A DNA stretch of 64,000 nt from Natribaculum breve (GCF_023008585.1 NZ_CP095390.1:3100001-3164000); one strand, 5' to 3'; positions 43,901-54,724 are shown, counted from the stretch's first letter. Notes: a model not told the origin generated them from the sequence alone. Numbers and translations: made by a program.

Positions 43901-45831
43901 GGTCCTGCTGAAACGCGCTGGCGGTCTGGGCGGCGAAACGCTCGCAGGGATGCTTCAACCCAACAAGGGTCCTGCTGAAACAGATAGCGGTCTACTTCGT
44001 TGGCTCATAGAGCATCGCTTCAACCCAACAAGGGTCCTGCTGAAACATCGCCACCGCCACGGGGACCCTCGACACGGCGGGTGGCTTCAACCCAACAAGG
44101 GTCCTGCTGAAACCGAAAGCTTATCTTCGCCATTTCAGTTGCCTCCGCTTCAACCCAACAAGGGTCCTGCTGAAACTCTCTGCGAGAGGACCTGGCCATC
44201 GCCGCGGGGACGCTTCAACCCAACAAGGGTCCTGCTGAAACTCGAACTTTCCTCGGGGGCAGACAAGTCCTACCTCAAGCTTCAACCCAACAAGGGTCCT
44301 GCTGAAACTAACTTCGCTATCCACTCGCTAATCCGCTATCTCGAGCTTCAACCCAACAAGGGTCCTGCTGAAACATTGTATAGCTATCGACGAGCGGCTA
44401 TGGCTCGTCGCTTCAACCCAACAAGGGTCCTGCTGAAACAATAGAACTCGCGTCTCGTCGACGCCATCCCGGTTGCTTCAACCCAACAAGGGTCCTGCTG
44501 AAACTCCTGATCGCACTCTAATGAAGAACTACATAACGGTCGCTTCAACCCAACAAGGGTCCTGCTGAAACCGGTTGATGACCACACGCGACGTCGGCCA
44601 CTGCTCGCTTCAACCCAACAAGGGTCCTGCTGAAACCAGAGTTGCGCCCCGTCGGATGGATCATATGCGCTTCAACCCAACAAGGGTCCTGCTGAAACGC
44701 ACCGGCACGATCGCCTGCCGACCCACCGCCGTTGCTTCAACCCAACAAGGGTCCTGCTGAAACTAGCCGTCGACGACCTCGAAGCCGTCGCCGGTTTCGC
44801 TTCAACCCAACAAGGGTCCTGCTGAAACCGGTGTCCTCGAAATACGTCTCGACGGCCTCGACGAGCTTCAACCCAACAAGGGTCCTGCTGAAACGGGAGA
44901 CACACCCAGTAGACCCGTCCGATCGCGTCCTCGCTTCAACCCAACAAGGGTCCTGCTGAAACGTTGAACCTCCGCTTTTGCGCGTCTGTGTAGGCCTTGC
45001 TTCAACCCAACAAGGGTCCTGCTGAAACTTCTCGATTAGATCCTGTCCGTGCTGCTTCTGGACGCTTCAACCCAACAAGGGTCCTGCTGAAACCCGGAAG
45101 GAGTGGAGTTTCCGCAACTCCTCCTCTTTGATATCCCAAAAGCTTCAACCCAACAAGGGTCCTGCTGAAACTTGACAGCGATGGCCGCACAGGATGGATG
45201 TGGAGCGAGCTTCAACCCAACAAGGGTCCTGCTGAAACGAGCAACTCGTTATTCCCGGTCTCGTTCATGACGCTTCAACCCAACAAGGGTCCTGCTGAAA
45301 CAGTAGCCATGTACTGGGCGACCCGGCGGAAGATCCGCTTCAACCCAACAAGGGTCCTGCTGAAACCTCGTGCTCTTGCACCTCGTAACTCAACGCTGTG
45401 GGCTTCAACCCAACAAGGGTCCTGCTGAAACGCATCACCGACGAGTCCTTGCCGGCGCTGACCGACAGGCTTCAACCCAACAAGGGTCCTGCTGAAACCG
45501 AGGTCATACTCGCCGGGGCTGTCGTATGTCTCTGTGCTTCAACCCAACAAGGGTCCTGCTGAAACCATGTGTGGTCCACGACGACTCAGTGTCTCGCTTG
45601 CTTCAACCCAACAAGGGTCCTGCTGAAACCCCAGACTCGGTTTCGTACTCAAACCGCCAGAAGGCCGCTTCAACCCAACAAGGGTCCTGCTGAAACCAAG
45701 TGCGACATCCCCCACGGAGAAGTCATTCAGTATCGCTTCAACCCAACAAGGGTCCTGCTGAAACAAACTCGCCCGTTCCGTTCTGCGTCATGACGGTTCC
45801 CGCTTCAACCCAACAAGGGTCCTGCTGAAAC
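40929..45831 (-). CRISPR. CRISPR array 1, type I-B, 75 repeats and 74 spacers
   Basis: Repeats are 30 bases. On the plus strand they begin GCTTCAACCCAACAAGG and end GTCCTGCTGAAAC; the transcribed strand is the minus strand, ending in the GTTGAAGC handle known from haloarchaeal type I-B systems. Spacers are 33-38 bases. The first repeat (40929-40958) is degenerate at its left end, marking the trailer; the leader is at the right, next to cas2. Variants include CTAAAAC at 41193-41222 and GCTGAAAT at 42572-42601. Some spacers match targets also sampled in array 2. Confidence 0.99.
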
Positions 45832-45939
45832 CATGCCGAATATCGGCACTATACTGTCTAATAACCTTGGTTTAAGGATCTGTTTTTCGTCGACCCCCAA
45901 TTCTGGGTCAACCCCCGGGGGGTCGACGATAGCCCATAT
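45832..45939 (-). promoter_or_regulatory. Leader of CRISPR array 1
   Basis: The sequence between the last repeat and the cas2 stop. GTCGACCCCC (45889-45898) and GGGGGTCGAC (45918-45927) form an interrupted palindrome around AATTCTGGGTCAACCCC; nearly the same block occurs at 61562-61600 in the other leader. Conserved elements between palindrome and array (minus strand: CGAAAA, AAACCAAG, TATTAGA) are likely promoter and adaptation signals. Confidence 0.85.
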
Positions 45940-46200
45940 TCACGTGAATCGACTTCCTGGCTCATCTGCAGCTCCAAGAACGGTGCACTCAACTGCGGCC
46001 TCAAGTTCGGATTCGAATATGTATACTGAATCTCTTGGCTCCAATGTATCTTCAATCTCGTTTTGGATTGTAACGAGCTGTCCTTCTGTGATGTTGCCGT
46101 AGAATACAGAGTACTGGATATGTTCCAGATGTCTTCGAAGGAGTTTTCGGTAGATTCGGGTTCGGTCGGCCGGGACATCATAGGTGACTAAAACAAACAT
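45940..46200 (-). CDS. cas2: CRISPR-associated protein Cas2
   Basis: An 86-residue ferredoxin-fold protein, MFVLVTYDVPADRTRIYRKLLRRHLEHIQYSVFYG, with the conserved Asp after the first strand. With Cas1 it forms the integration complex that inserts new spacers at the leader end. The ATG at 46200 fits the family start and lies two bases after cas1. It is the last gene of the operon and runs directly into the array 1 leader. Confidence 0.95.
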   Translation of the reverse strand: MFVLVTYDVPADRTRIYRKLLRRHLEHIQYSVFYGNITEGQLVTIQNEIEDTLEPRDSVYIFESELEAAVECTVLGAADEPGSRFT

Positions 46201-46202
46201 AG

Positions 46203-47198
46203 TCACCACCACCGTTCGGTCGGCCGATAAGGCTCGCCGGTGAGAAGGTGCTTTTTCAACGAATATACATCGGTCTGAACTAGCGTTTTGTAGCTTACTT
46301 TCCGTTTTAATCGTGGATGTTCTACAGTCTCATCGAGCGTCTCTTCGTATGCTTCCAGCACAGTAAGTCGGCCATCCTCGTTCAGGAGGCATCCGTCAAG
46401 CTCCCGTTCGAAGTCAGCAGTGGTGACCTGTTGGCGGTTGATTACTCTGAACAAGACTCGATCTGCGAGGATCGGCTTGAAAATATCAGCAATGTCTAAT
46501 GAGAGTGTGAATCGCCGATCGCCTGGTTCGTGGACATACCCGATAGTTGGATCGAGAGCAGTGTTTCGAATTGCAGAGACACAGGTTGTGTAAACCATTG
46601 CATTGAGAAATGACACAAGCGCGTTTGTTTCGTTTGACGGAGGATTGTATTCTCGGCGTGTCAGCTCGAATGGCTCTCTGAGAATTTCATCGAAACATCT
46701 GTAGTAGGCCTTTCGTGCAGTTGCTTCAACGCCACGCAGTTTCTGTATATCGTTGATCTCGTTCGCTTGTTCACGCTGCTCCTCTAAAGTACGAATCGCC
46801 GTGTCGAAGTGGTATTGTCGGGTATGATAGTACTTGAGATTCGTACGCATATTGTGGATGCTTGCCTGGATAATCTTCCGGGCAATACCCATTCGCCGCT
46901 TTTGATCATCGTATGCACGTACCTGCTCAACGACTGTATTGCCCGACTTATGCTGGCGTTTCGGGAGATAGGACCCCTTGTAATAATCCTTCCACCCAAA
47001 GACATGAACTACAGTCCCGTGTTCATTAAGCAGACCAAGGGTTCGAGTGTTGAAATCGATCTGGCCATGGAGATACAGAGTTCCGATGCTTTCTACCGGG
47101 AGATACTTCGTCTCGCCATCTAGAGTGTCGATACGGAGCGTGTCTTCGCTTCGTGATAGTTCTCCGTCAGCGAAGATATGATGGTTATCTTGTGGCAT
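46203..47198 (-). CDS. cas1: CRISPR-associated endonuclease Cas1
   Basis: A 331-residue integrase of type I-B Cas1. An N-terminal beta domain (HHIFADGELSRSEDTLRI) precedes the helical catalytic domain, with metal ligands visible as Glu in RGVEATARKAYYRCFDE, His in IGYVHEPGDRR and Asp in LSLDIADIFKP. It catalyses spacer insertion with Cas2. Three bases separate it from cas4. Confidence 0.97.
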   Translation of the reverse strand: MPQDNHHIFADGELSRSEDTLRIDTLDGETKYLPVESIGTLYLHGQIDFNTRTLGLLNEHGTVVHVFGWKDYYKGSYLPKRQHKSGNTVVEQVRAYDDQKRRMGIARKIIQASIHNMRTNLKYYHTRQYHFDTAIRTLEEQREQANEINDIQKLRGVEATARKAYYRCFDEILREPFELTRREYNPPSNETNALVSFLNAMVYTTCVSAIRNTALDPTIGYVHEPGDRRFTLSLDIADIFKPILADRVLFRVINRQQVTTADFERELDGCLLNEDGRLTVLEAYEETLDETVEHPRLKRKVSYKTLVQTDVYSLKKHLLTGEPYRPTERWW

Positions 47199-47201
47199 TG
47201 G

Positions 47202-47771
47202 TCACAACCAGCAGATGTCCTGATACAGACATGCATCACAGTACGGCTTTTTCTCCAGTGCCGGCGGCCTCTCAGAATTGACAATCTCGATGATACCTTC
47301 CAGCGTCTCTTCCACGTCGATAGCGGCTTCCTCAGTGAGTTCAACACGTTCCCGTGATCGTTCTTTTGGGTAAGCTAATACGCCAGTTTTTTCGACATTA
47401 TGGATGCGATCGAGATACCAGAGATAGTAGAGCAACTGCATCCGTGGCGGCTTCTCGAGCGTCGATGAGACTTTCACCTCCATCACATCACCATCGTCGA
47501 GAATATCTAGGGCGATTCGACCGTCGATTGAAAACGACCGACGACTGTCCCGGTAGCTCTTCTCGTCGACGTGACTCCCTCGTTGAATGTTCGGTGTGTC
47601 ACGATCTATGTCTATCCCTTTCGACATAAACCAGAGCTCGCGCTCACAGACGTGATAGTACTGAACCATCAAGCCGGTGATCCGAGCGATCGGCTCCCGA
47701 TGCGGCTCCCGCTCGCTTTCGATGAGTTCGTCGATTTGACTACTCTTCGAGTAACTCAAACTGGGAGTCAT
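47202..47771 (-). CDS. cas4: CRISPR-associated exonuclease Cas4
   Basis: A 189-residue RecB-type nuclease with an iron-sulfur cluster. C42 in QYYHVCERELWF and the C-terminal PYCDACLYQDICWL supply four cysteines; the active-site E-x-K is in DVMEVKVSS. Cas4 trims prespacers and selects the PAM. Its ATG overlaps the cas3 stop by four bases. Confidence 0.95.
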   Translation of the reverse strand: MTPSLSYSKSSQIDELIESEREPHREPIARITGLMVQYYHVCERELWFMSKGIDIDRDTPNIQRGSHVDEKSYRDSRRSFSIDGRIALDILDDGDVMEVKVSSTLEKPPRMQLLYYLWYLDRIHNVEKTGVLAYPKERSRERVELTEEAAIDVEETLEGIIEIVNSERPPALEKKPYCDACLYQDICWL

Positions 47772-50557
47772 GTCGTGAATCGTCCTCCAATTAAGTCGTC
47801 ATCGTCTGCGATGAAACCGCCCCGATCTAATTCGTAGTTCCCACCGAAATCACCAGCCCTGAACGCTAACACTCGTACACCTTCAGGATTACTCCGCTCT
47901 TTGCGATCAACACGCGGAATCGAAGAAAGGGCCCTATCAGCGTCTTGAGCTGGGATCGAAATCCGAAGATCAGACATCGCCTGCAACAACTGGTACGCCT
48001 TCGGTAGATTACCATTATCGAATGCATCACCGATAGAATCGAGCAACTGCTGCTCGTGATCAGTAATCGCAACGATGGCGTCGACTGTCGGGTAGTCTTC
48101 CTGAATGAGTGATGCCTTTCCCAACGTGGCCGCCTCAAAGCGATCGATATGATCTCGAAGACTCTGGCTGGCGATGGCTTTGTGTTGAAGAGCGTCAAAA
48201 TAGGCTGGGACCGCGTTCCGAGTCAAGTGAACTTCGTCGACATCGGTGTTCGTTGGAAGCGTCTCGTGAAGCGTTTGCGCTACAAGCGAGAGGTGACCGC
48301 CAACGTCACTATTATAGACGTGTGCCGTTGGTGTCTGATCAAGGCCACCTTCGGGATCATCGGGGTCAGCAAGCAACCAAACCGTAACACGACCACCTTC
48401 TCGCCCCCACTCGAACGACCGATTACAGCGACCGGCGGCCTGGACGATACTGTCGAGTGGAGCGACGTCGCGGAAGACCTGCGCAAAACTCAGATCGACG
48501 CCGGCCTCGACAGCCTGTGTCGACACAAATACGAATGGCCCTTTGACGCTTGTAAGAACCTCTGCCAATCGAATGAGAACACGGCGGTCTTTGGGTCGGT
48601 ACCGGGAGTTGAACGTTGCGACCACGAATGGGGGAGAGCCAGAGTGCTCCCATGTCCATTGGATGTCAGTCACTGATTTATTATCCAACAGGTTTTCATT
48701 ACCCTCTGGAACGAGTCCAATCTGCATGAGCACGGCCGCTGCGAGGTCGTCGACGTGGCTGGCAGCATCATCGCCATTCTCGTTTGCCAACACCGATCGA
48801 TAGATTTGTCCAAGATGAAGTGCTGGATCCGGCGCAGCAGCTCTAACTGTTTCTGTGAGACGACGCGAACTGGCGATCGTGTTGCAGACGGCGAGTGCCG
48901 ATGTCGGCGATGGATCTTGATCCAACTCTTTGCCGTTCGTAACCGCCTCAACAATTCGTCTCCCTGCTGTTTCGTGATCGATTGGTGTTGTTTCTGCCTC
49001 GGTATCGTTGAGATTCCAGACAGACTCGTCGATCGTATATCGAACCCGCTGGACATTCTCGTAATAGCCGCCAACCTCGTCAATCAGTTCGACAGTCTGG
49101 AGTTCGTCATCTCCATCGAAGATCGCCGGCTGAGTAGCGGTCATCGCGATCACGGTCGCGTCGAATTCTTCACTCAGCAGTTCAACAAGGCGTGGAACTG
49201 CCTTCCACCAGCGCTTCGGCAGTGCTTGTGGCTCATCGAGAACAATCACCGCATCCTGCAACGCAGGGAGTTTGAGACCGCGGCTATTTGTCGGCCCAGC
49301 GACGCTCTCGAACAGTTGAACGAACGTGGTCAAGACCGTACCCGCACGCCAGCTCTCGCCAAGCATTGCGTCTGGATGCATACCACGATCGCTCTCCGGC
49401 GCACCTGTGTCCGCTTGTTCTGTATCTACTCGAGTTACGGTCTCACTGAGGTAATGATGGACCGTAAAGGCAGAGCCAGCTGGATCGGCATCCCAGAGAC
49501 CCGGATCCTCGAAGAGCTCACGTGTCTGCTCGATGATTGACGTGAACGGAAGTGCGTAAACGACTGTGGGTGTCTCCTCGAGATCCCGTCGCTCCTGAAT
49601 CCTCGCACGAAGTTCGAATGCAGCCGTGATTCCAGTGAATGTCTTACCCAGTCCAGTCGGCAGGGTTATCCGACCTACATCGGCATCCGTTTCCAGCAGT
49701 TTCTCAATAGCGTTTGCCCGCACCTCTTGACGAGCGCTCTCCCGGAGTTCGTTCAAGTCCCGTTCTAAGCTATTTGTGGCTTCGAGGGTCGCGATATACT
49801 GATCAAGTTCATCAACGGACAGTGGTTTCCGCTCAAGGGCTGCGAGTTCAATACCTGCTGCGCTTGTCTTGTCAGCAAGCGTTAGCGTCCCCCAGTACCT
49901 GAGCGTTCTGTCGTACAATTTCGCCGGTAGCAACTCCGGATCGGTGTTCCGCTCTCCGAACCCAACTTGGGTGGAAACCGCATCGGCGAGAGACTCAAGC
50001 ACTTCCCCATCAGCCATGGCATCGCTGAAACGATCCCAGGTCGTTCGTTCAGATCCTGCCGCAACGAGAAGATCATTTGCAGCCCGTGCATGGACAGGCG
50101 CGTCGTCGATTGCTCTGGCTTGAGCCGTTGCCCACGCCTTAACATTCTCTTCCGAATCGGCTTCTGTGCGGTAGACGTCTTCAATCAGGTGGGATGTGAA
50201 ATCCGGCAAAACGCCGTGATGTCTAGAGATCGCTGCAAAGCCAGCAAGTGCATCGCGTTTCTCGCCACCGAGTTCTGTGATAACCCAGTATGCGGCAAGT
50301 GCTCCGATTCGAGCGTGGTATGTGAATTGCGGCTTCCCGGTATACTCACGCCGTATTTTCGCCTGAAAGGCTGGTGTGACCTTTCCAAAGTCGTGGAGAC
50401 GAGCGATTACGCTTGCGACCTTTCGTTCGCTACACTCGCCATCGTCGCTAAACTGACCCAACTGGAGCATCCGAGACTCGACATCGCAGAGATGCTCTTC
50501 GAGTCGGGTATCATCGCCCTTCTCACGTGGGTGAGAGATAATTGTTTTGTATTGCAT
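47768..50557 (-). CDS. cas3: CRISPR-associated helicase/nuclease Cas3
   Basis: A 929-residue effector nuclease. The N-terminal HD domain has H55-D56 in ARLHDFGKVTPAF and a His pair in FAAISRHHGVLPDF. The SF2 helicase has Walker A LPTGLGKTF, motif II VLDEPQALP, the ALPFTSIIEQTRELF motif Ia region and VSTQAVEAGVDLSF near motif V. It is recruited by Cascade to unwind and shred target DNA. It starts 23 bases after cas5. Confidence 0.96.
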   Translation of the reverse strand: MQYKTIISHPREKGDDTRLEEHLCDVESRMLQLGQFSDDGECSERKVASVIARLHDFGKVTPAFQAKIRREYTGKPQFTYHARIGALAAYWVITELGGEKRDALAGFAAISRHHGVLPDFTSHLIEDVYRTEADSEENVKAWATAQARAIDDAPVHARAANDLLVAAGSERTTWDRFSDAMADGEVLESLADAVSTQVGFGERNTDPELLPAKLYDRTLRYWGTLTLADKTSAAGIELAALERKPLSVDELDQYIATLEATNSLERDLNELRESARQEVRANAIEKLLETDADVGRITLPTGLGKTFTGITAAFELRARIQERRDLEETPTVVYALPFTSIIEQTRELFEDPGLWDADPAGSAFTVHHYLSETVTRVDTEQADTGAPESDRGMHPDAMLGESWRAGTVLTTFVQLFESVAGPTNSRGLKLPALQDAVIVLDEPQALPKRWWKAVPRLVELLSEEFDATVIAMTATQPAIFDGDDELQTVELIDEVGGYYENVQRVRYTIDESVWNLNDTEAETTPIDHETAGRRIVEAVTNGKELDQDPSPTSALAVCNTIASSRRLTETVRAAAPDPALHLGQIYRSVLANENGDDAASHVDDLAAAVLMQIGLVPEGNENLLDNKSVTDIQWTWEHSGSPPFVVATFNSRYRPKDRRVLIRLAEVLTSVKGPFVFVSTQAVEAGVDLSFAQVFRDVAPLDSIVQAAGRCNRSFEWGREGGRVTVWLLADPDDPEGGLDQTPTAHVYNSDVGGHLSLVAQTLHETLPTNTDVDEVHLTRNAVPAYFDALQHKAIASQSLRDHIDRFEAATLGKASLIQEDYPTVDAIVAITDHEQQLLDSIGDAFDNGNLPKAYQLLQAMSDLRISIPAQDADRALSSIPRVDRKERSNPEGVRVLAFRAGDFGGNYELDRGGFIADDDDLIGGRFTT

Positions 50558-50580
50558 AATGAAAAGAGGGTCTCGGTCGA

Positions 50581-51438
50581 CTACTCGAAGACGACTGTTT
50601 GACCACCGACCTCGACCGGCGTCACGGTGCTCGGACGCAGCTCGAGTGACTCAGTAGAGAATGCGTAGTCGATGAATCCCGTTGTTCGTCGGCCGCCGTC
50701 ATGCGCTTCCATGTAGCCAGGGACTCGTTCAACGTCGTAGCTAACGCCCGGCTGAGGGACGATCTCCTCGACGCCATCAGGAACGGCACTATGCACCTGC
50801 AGCGTCTCGTCCGGATCAAGACGGTCTGTTTGGAACTCGACCTGATTGTGGTCTTCGACCGGTTCAATCCAGGCGAGATACTCAGAGAGACCCATTGACG
50901 GTGGATAAAACGACGTTCCAGTCTCGAGACGGTGTTTGAGAGCGCTGTAGAATTGCTCGTCTTCGACTGCAACGTCAATTCGGTATGCTGGGTCGACGAG
51001 CAATTCGTAACTGTGGATCTGCCGATTGTCCGTGCTATCTGGATATTTGATCTTGACTGTCTTCTGTCCCGTGCCACCCGCGTCAGTCATGGTCTCACCA
51101 GGGTGGGTACCCAACCCGAGCATTGGCTGGGTGACGGTCCGAATCGAACCAAGTGGTGTGATAGCGATGGCCGACGTTTCGGGTGCAAAGACGTCGTAGT
51201 AGCCGTCCCGTCGCACACCAGCAATCGCCGCGAGTATTCCTGCAACGGTGGTCCGTGGCGGAAGGCGGTAGGTCTGTTTCGTTACTGTCCGGTCGATGCG
51301 CCGGAAGTGCCCCCAATCGCTCTGGATAACGAACGAGAGACACTTCGATGGCACACCGTCCTCATCGATCGTCGGTGGATCGACGAGCTCGAGATCTGCT
51401 GGCAGGCGTGCATCGCTGGCTGTGTCGCGCTTGGCCAT
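50581..51438 (-). CDS. cas5: CRISPR-associated protein Cas5 (type I-B)
   Basis: A 285-residue Cas5. The N-terminal RRM-like strand CLSFVIQSDWGHFRRIDRTVTKQTYRLPPRTTVAGILAAIAG is diagnostic for type I-B Cas5, which binds the crRNA 5' handle in Cascade. It lies three bases after cas7. Confidence 0.95.
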   Translation of the reverse strand: MAKRDTASDARLPADLELVDPPTIDEDGVPSKCLSFVIQSDWGHFRRIDRTVTKQTYRLPPRTTVAGILAAIAGVRRDGYYDVFAPETSAIAITPLGSIRTVTQPMLGLGTHPGETMTDAGGTGQKTVKIKYPDSTDNRQIHSYELLVDPAYRIDVAVEDEQFYSALKHRLETGTSFYPPSMGLSEYLAWIEPVEDHNQVEFQTDRLDPDETLQVHSAVPDGVEEIVPQPGVSYDVERVPGYMEAHDGGRRTTGFIDYAFSTESLELRPSTVTPVEVGGQTVVFE

Positions 51439-51441
51439 GTT

Positions 51442-52503
51442 TCACTGTGCCGGGAGCGTCTGTTCGAACTCGTCGTAGACGTCGATCTCCTCGACTGGAA
51501 CACCTCGATCGGAGAGTTCGTTCGCGATTTCGTCTGCAGACTCAATCGTCGACTCGTCGCAGGTCACAGATAGTCGATCACTCGCTGCGATGTGAACCGT
51601 CTCGAGATGGCCGTCGTTGGCGACTGACTCTAGCGTCTCCACAAGATCGGTCACGTCCAGACACACATCTCGAACCGACCGCAGTTCGGCATCTGGCTTC
51701 GACATCTCGTCGTCGAGGACGAACCCGTTGTGAAGATCACCGACGTGGTAGCCATCGGTTGCGTACTCGGCGCGAACGTACAGTCGAGGCTCTTGGCCGA
51801 CCTTGCTTCGAGAGATCGTCTGATTCTTTAGCGCACGCCAGCAGAGGGTATCGAGTCGCTCCACGTCGTCCTCTGTCAGCGATGTATCGGCTGCGCCGTG
51901 TTCGTCGATCAACCCGTGGAATGGGAAGATACCGTACTTGATTCGGTGATCGTCAAGACCGAACCCACCCTGTTCTTTGTCTTTTTGAGTTGCGATGACG
52001 CTCGTCAGCATGCTCGTCTCTTCGTTGGTTTCGACTGCGTTCAGCGAGCGGGCTGGCGAGAACTGGACAGGGCCTGTAAACTGGCTCGGGAATTCCTCCT
52101 TGACCGCCTGATACAGGTCGTTCTCAGGATCCTTGTTGAACGAAAGGGTTGCACCGAAATAGCGGACGTCCGTCGCTCGTCCGAGGAATTCCGAGCGAAC
52201 ATCCTCGATTTGATCGAGGTCATCCGTCGTTTCGATCTCGTCGAACAGATCCAGCGCCAGTGCTGCACGGACCTCGACACCGTCTCCAGTCTTTTTGACA
52301 AAAATTGGGTGGCCATCAGCCTCCAACTGATCACGGAGATATCGCTTAAGTCGGACGTCAGTGATCGCAGCTGTTTGTGTGACCGGATCGATCCGGGGGC
52401 GGTTCTCGCCCATCGGATTGCCGTTCGGGTTGCAATCCTGTGCGTCAGTGACGAAGACGATTTCTGAACGATTCGCAACGGATTCGGACTCTGTTTCAGA
52501 CAT
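51442..52503 (-). CDS. cas7: CRISPR-associated protein Cas7 (Csh2 type)
   Basis: About 353 residues. VANRSEIVFVTDAQDCNPNGNPMGENRPRIDP is the Csh2/Cas7 N-terminus, and the fold continues with EFLGRATDVRYFGATLSF. Cas7 forms the backbone of Cascade along the crRNA. The ATG at 52503 (MSETESES) is preferred; an in-frame ATG at 52572 would add 23 residues and overlap cas8b by 23 bases, so it remains possible. Confidence 0.94.
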   Translation of the reverse strand: MSETESESVANRSEIVFVTDAQDCNPNGNPMGENRPRIDPVTQTAAITDVRLKRYLRDQLEADGHPIFVKKTGDGVEVRAALALDLFDEIETTDDLDQIEDVRSEFLGRATDVRYFGATLSFNKDPENDLYQAVKEEFPSQFTGPVQFSPARSLNAVETNEETSMLTSVIATQKDKEQGGFGLDDHRIKYGIFPFHGLIDEHGAADTSLTEDDVERLDTLCWRALKNQTISRSKVGQEPRLYVRAEYATDGYHVGDLHNGFVLDDEMSKPDAELRSVRDVCLDVTDLVETLESVANDGHLETVHIAASDRLSVTCDESTIESADEIANELSDRGVPVEEIDVYDEFEQTLPAQ

Positions 52504-52549
52504 TGTGTTAGCGGTTGTGTTGGTGGTTGTTTGGTAGTCGTCTAACGTT

Positions 52550-54724
52550 CTATGCGGCTTCTTCTCCGACATTTACCGTCGCCTCTTCGGCTGTTTCGAT
52601 TTGCTCCTTCAGGTCATGCGCGCGGGCGTTGGCGCGCTGTCCATAGGTCACGCCAAGAGCGTAGAAGAACCGGACATCCTGCGTGGACAGTTCCCAGTCG
52701 GCAGGATGGAGAAGGACGTCTTGCTCGCGATCGAGGACCTCTGGAAAGAGGGTCTCTCCCGCCCAGTCAACGTCCTTCGCGTACACCTTGCTCTTGTGGA
52801 CGAGTTCTGGCCAGACGGACACTAGGCGATCGATGGTGATCCGATCAGGCGGATACTGATCGATCACTGTCCGGTTCATATCGCGGTTATTCGTCTGGTG
52901 ATGGCTCACCATCCCGACGAGAACGCCGAGCAGGAACGCACTTTGCCGATCTTGGTTCTCTACCAACGAGTCGCGTTCGTTGATGAAGGTCTCGAGTCGA
53001 TACTGTCGAATACCGGGGAGTGTGAGGTCATCGTCGCCAACAACCTCTGTTTTTGTTGGTACCTTGTCTGTCATGGTGTTCGGTGGGCTTGTCAATTCGT
53101 CATGTGGCGATTCACTGGTCAAGAGTCCAGCTTGCGCTAACGCTTCGAGTTGGGCGAACTGCGATTTGATGTGTCGCGTGGGGAGACGGTTGTCGTCGTC
53201 ATCCCGATACTCCTGCTCGAGTCGGTCGACATAGGCCGTGAGAAGCCGTTCGACCGGAATCTGCTCACCTGTTAAGAGAGCGTATGTGAACCATTCCGAG
53301 AGATCGTCAGCCATTGCACCATCGTCGCCAGCCATGAGCGGCATCGTCCCCCAGGCATAGCGACCACTGACGATTTCGTTAACGACGTCGTCACGTTCAG
53401 TGTCAGGCGCGATCGGCTGCCAGTTTTCAACTTGTGCGAAACCGGCTGGTCCGAACGCGCTTGTATCAGTGAGCACGTCGCGGTGCGCGATTGCTATCTT
53501 TCGTGGCCAGTACAGCGACACGTCGGGAACCTCATGAATGACGTTGATGTCGCCGCTATCATTGCGGAGTGAGATAACGTAGAACTGGAGTTCCTTTGTC
53601 GTCTCTTGATCTGCGTGTTCTTCGACTGACTTCTCGAGGCGGAACATCGGGTGATCATCACCCGTATCCGGATCGTAGTCCTGTAACTCGTCGAGGGCGT
53701 GATAGAGTGCTTCTGCACGCCGCTCATTCATGTCGAGGAAATACGGAAGCGTGTATACGCCGAGACCGTTCCGTGTTGTTCGACAGGCTTCGACGAGCGA
53801 TGAACCAGACTGAACGAGCAGGGCAGCGTTAGAGGAGATCGGATGATCACGCCACGACTCCTCTCGTTTGATACCGTCGAACTTCTCGGCGTGCTGGATA
53901 GTAAAGAAAGCCAACGGATCTTCTGCGGTACCAAACACTTCGTCTTCTTCTCCAGTGACCATACACGCACTCTCACCACGCGATGGGGTGCTGGTATTTT
54001 TCTCAGCGAGTTTCTGATCCTTGCGTGCTTTCATCCCAGCATTGAGCACGTGAATCTCTCCGGGGAAGTACCAGCCAGGATCATCACCATCTGGTGCCTC
54101 CTCGAGTTCAGACGGATCAAGTCGCAGTGAGACTGTCGCAACAACCCGCTCATCATCGGTGTATCGTTCCTCGAGCAGTGTCTCAATACGATCTTGAACT
54201 GCTTCGTCTTGGCCGAGATCTTGTAACAGTTTAATGACCCATCCATCAGGATGGGTGTCAGCAACCTCGCCAATAGCTGGTTCACGGCTGTCGGCGTTCG
54301 TCCACCGCTCGAGGCAGTCGATACAATACGTGGCTGCGGTGTCAGCGTCAGATCCACCTTTTGCCCCTCGACGGGTAATGCTGTGATCGATACCACGTCC
54401 CCACGGATACCGGGCGAATCCGAGCCGGTCAATCATTTCCGGCTCGAGAAAGTCGACATCGATGTCGACATCCTCGACGGTAACATCGCCAGTGAGGTCT
54501 ACCTGTACGGTGATTAGGTAGTGTTTGTTCTCGCCCGGATCAGTAGTCGTGAATCCATCGAGTTCTCCTGGAGTGTAGTAGAGCCCAAATTCGGGATCTC
54601 CGCCGATTTGATCTCCACTACCTGCTTCCTCGAGCGCCCCATAGAGGGTCTGTACACGCCGTAACGACGTTACCGGCCCATCGGGCAGGTACCGCTCGAG
54701 TTTCTCCGTATCGAGCAACGTCAT
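52550..54724 (-). CDS. cas8b: CRISPR-associated large subunit Cas8b (Csh1 type)
   Basis: A 724-residue protein assigned by position and features. It starts MTLLDTEKLERYLPDGPVTSLRRVQTLYGAL, includes a Cys pair region (TYCIDCLERWTN and SACMVTGEEDEVFG) resembling a zinc finger, and carries the C-terminal helical domain typical of haloarchaeal Cas8b. It recognises the PAM in Cascade. It overlaps cas6 by four bases. This is the most variable cas gene, so identification rests partly on synteny. Confidence 0.9.
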   Translation of the reverse strand: MTLLDTEKLERYLPDGPVTSLRRVQTLYGALEEAGSGDQIGGDPEFGLYYTPGELDGFTTTDPGENKHYLITVQVDLTGDVTVEDVDIDVDFLEPEMIDRLGFARYPWGRGIDHSITRRGAKGGSDADTAATYCIDCLERWTNADSREPAIGEVADTHPDGWVIKLLQDLGQDEAVQDRIETLLEERYTDDERVVATVSLRLDPSELEEAPDGDDPGWYFPGEIHVLNAGMKARKDQKLAEKNTSTPSRGESACMVTGEEDEVFGTAEDPLAFFTIQHAEKFDGIKREESWRDHPISSNAALLVQSGSSLVEACRTTRNGLGVYTLPYFLDMNERRAEALYHALDELQDYDPDTGDDHPMFRLEKSVEEHADQETTKELQFYVISLRNDSGDINVIHEVPDVSLYWPRKIAIAHRDVLTDTSAFGPAGFAQVENWQPIAPDTERDDVVNEIVSGRYAWGTMPLMAGDDGAMADDLSEWFTYALLTGEQIPVERLLTAYVDRLEQEYRDDDDNRLPTRHIKSQFAQLEALAQAGLLTSESPHDELTSPPNTMTDKVPTKTEVVGDDDLTLPGIRQYRLETFINERDSLVENQDRQSAFLLGVLVGMVSHHQTNNRDMNRTVIDQYPPDRITIDRLVSVWPELVHKSKVYAKDVDWAGETLFPEVLDREQDVLLHPADWELSTQDVRFFYALGVTYGQRANARAHDLKEQIETAEEATVNVGEEAA

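Noticed and set aside
45889..45927. Terminator of the cas operon only
   Set aside because: The palindrome lies just after cas2, but the same block occurs in the array 2 leader with no cas gene beside it, so a leader role is more likely.
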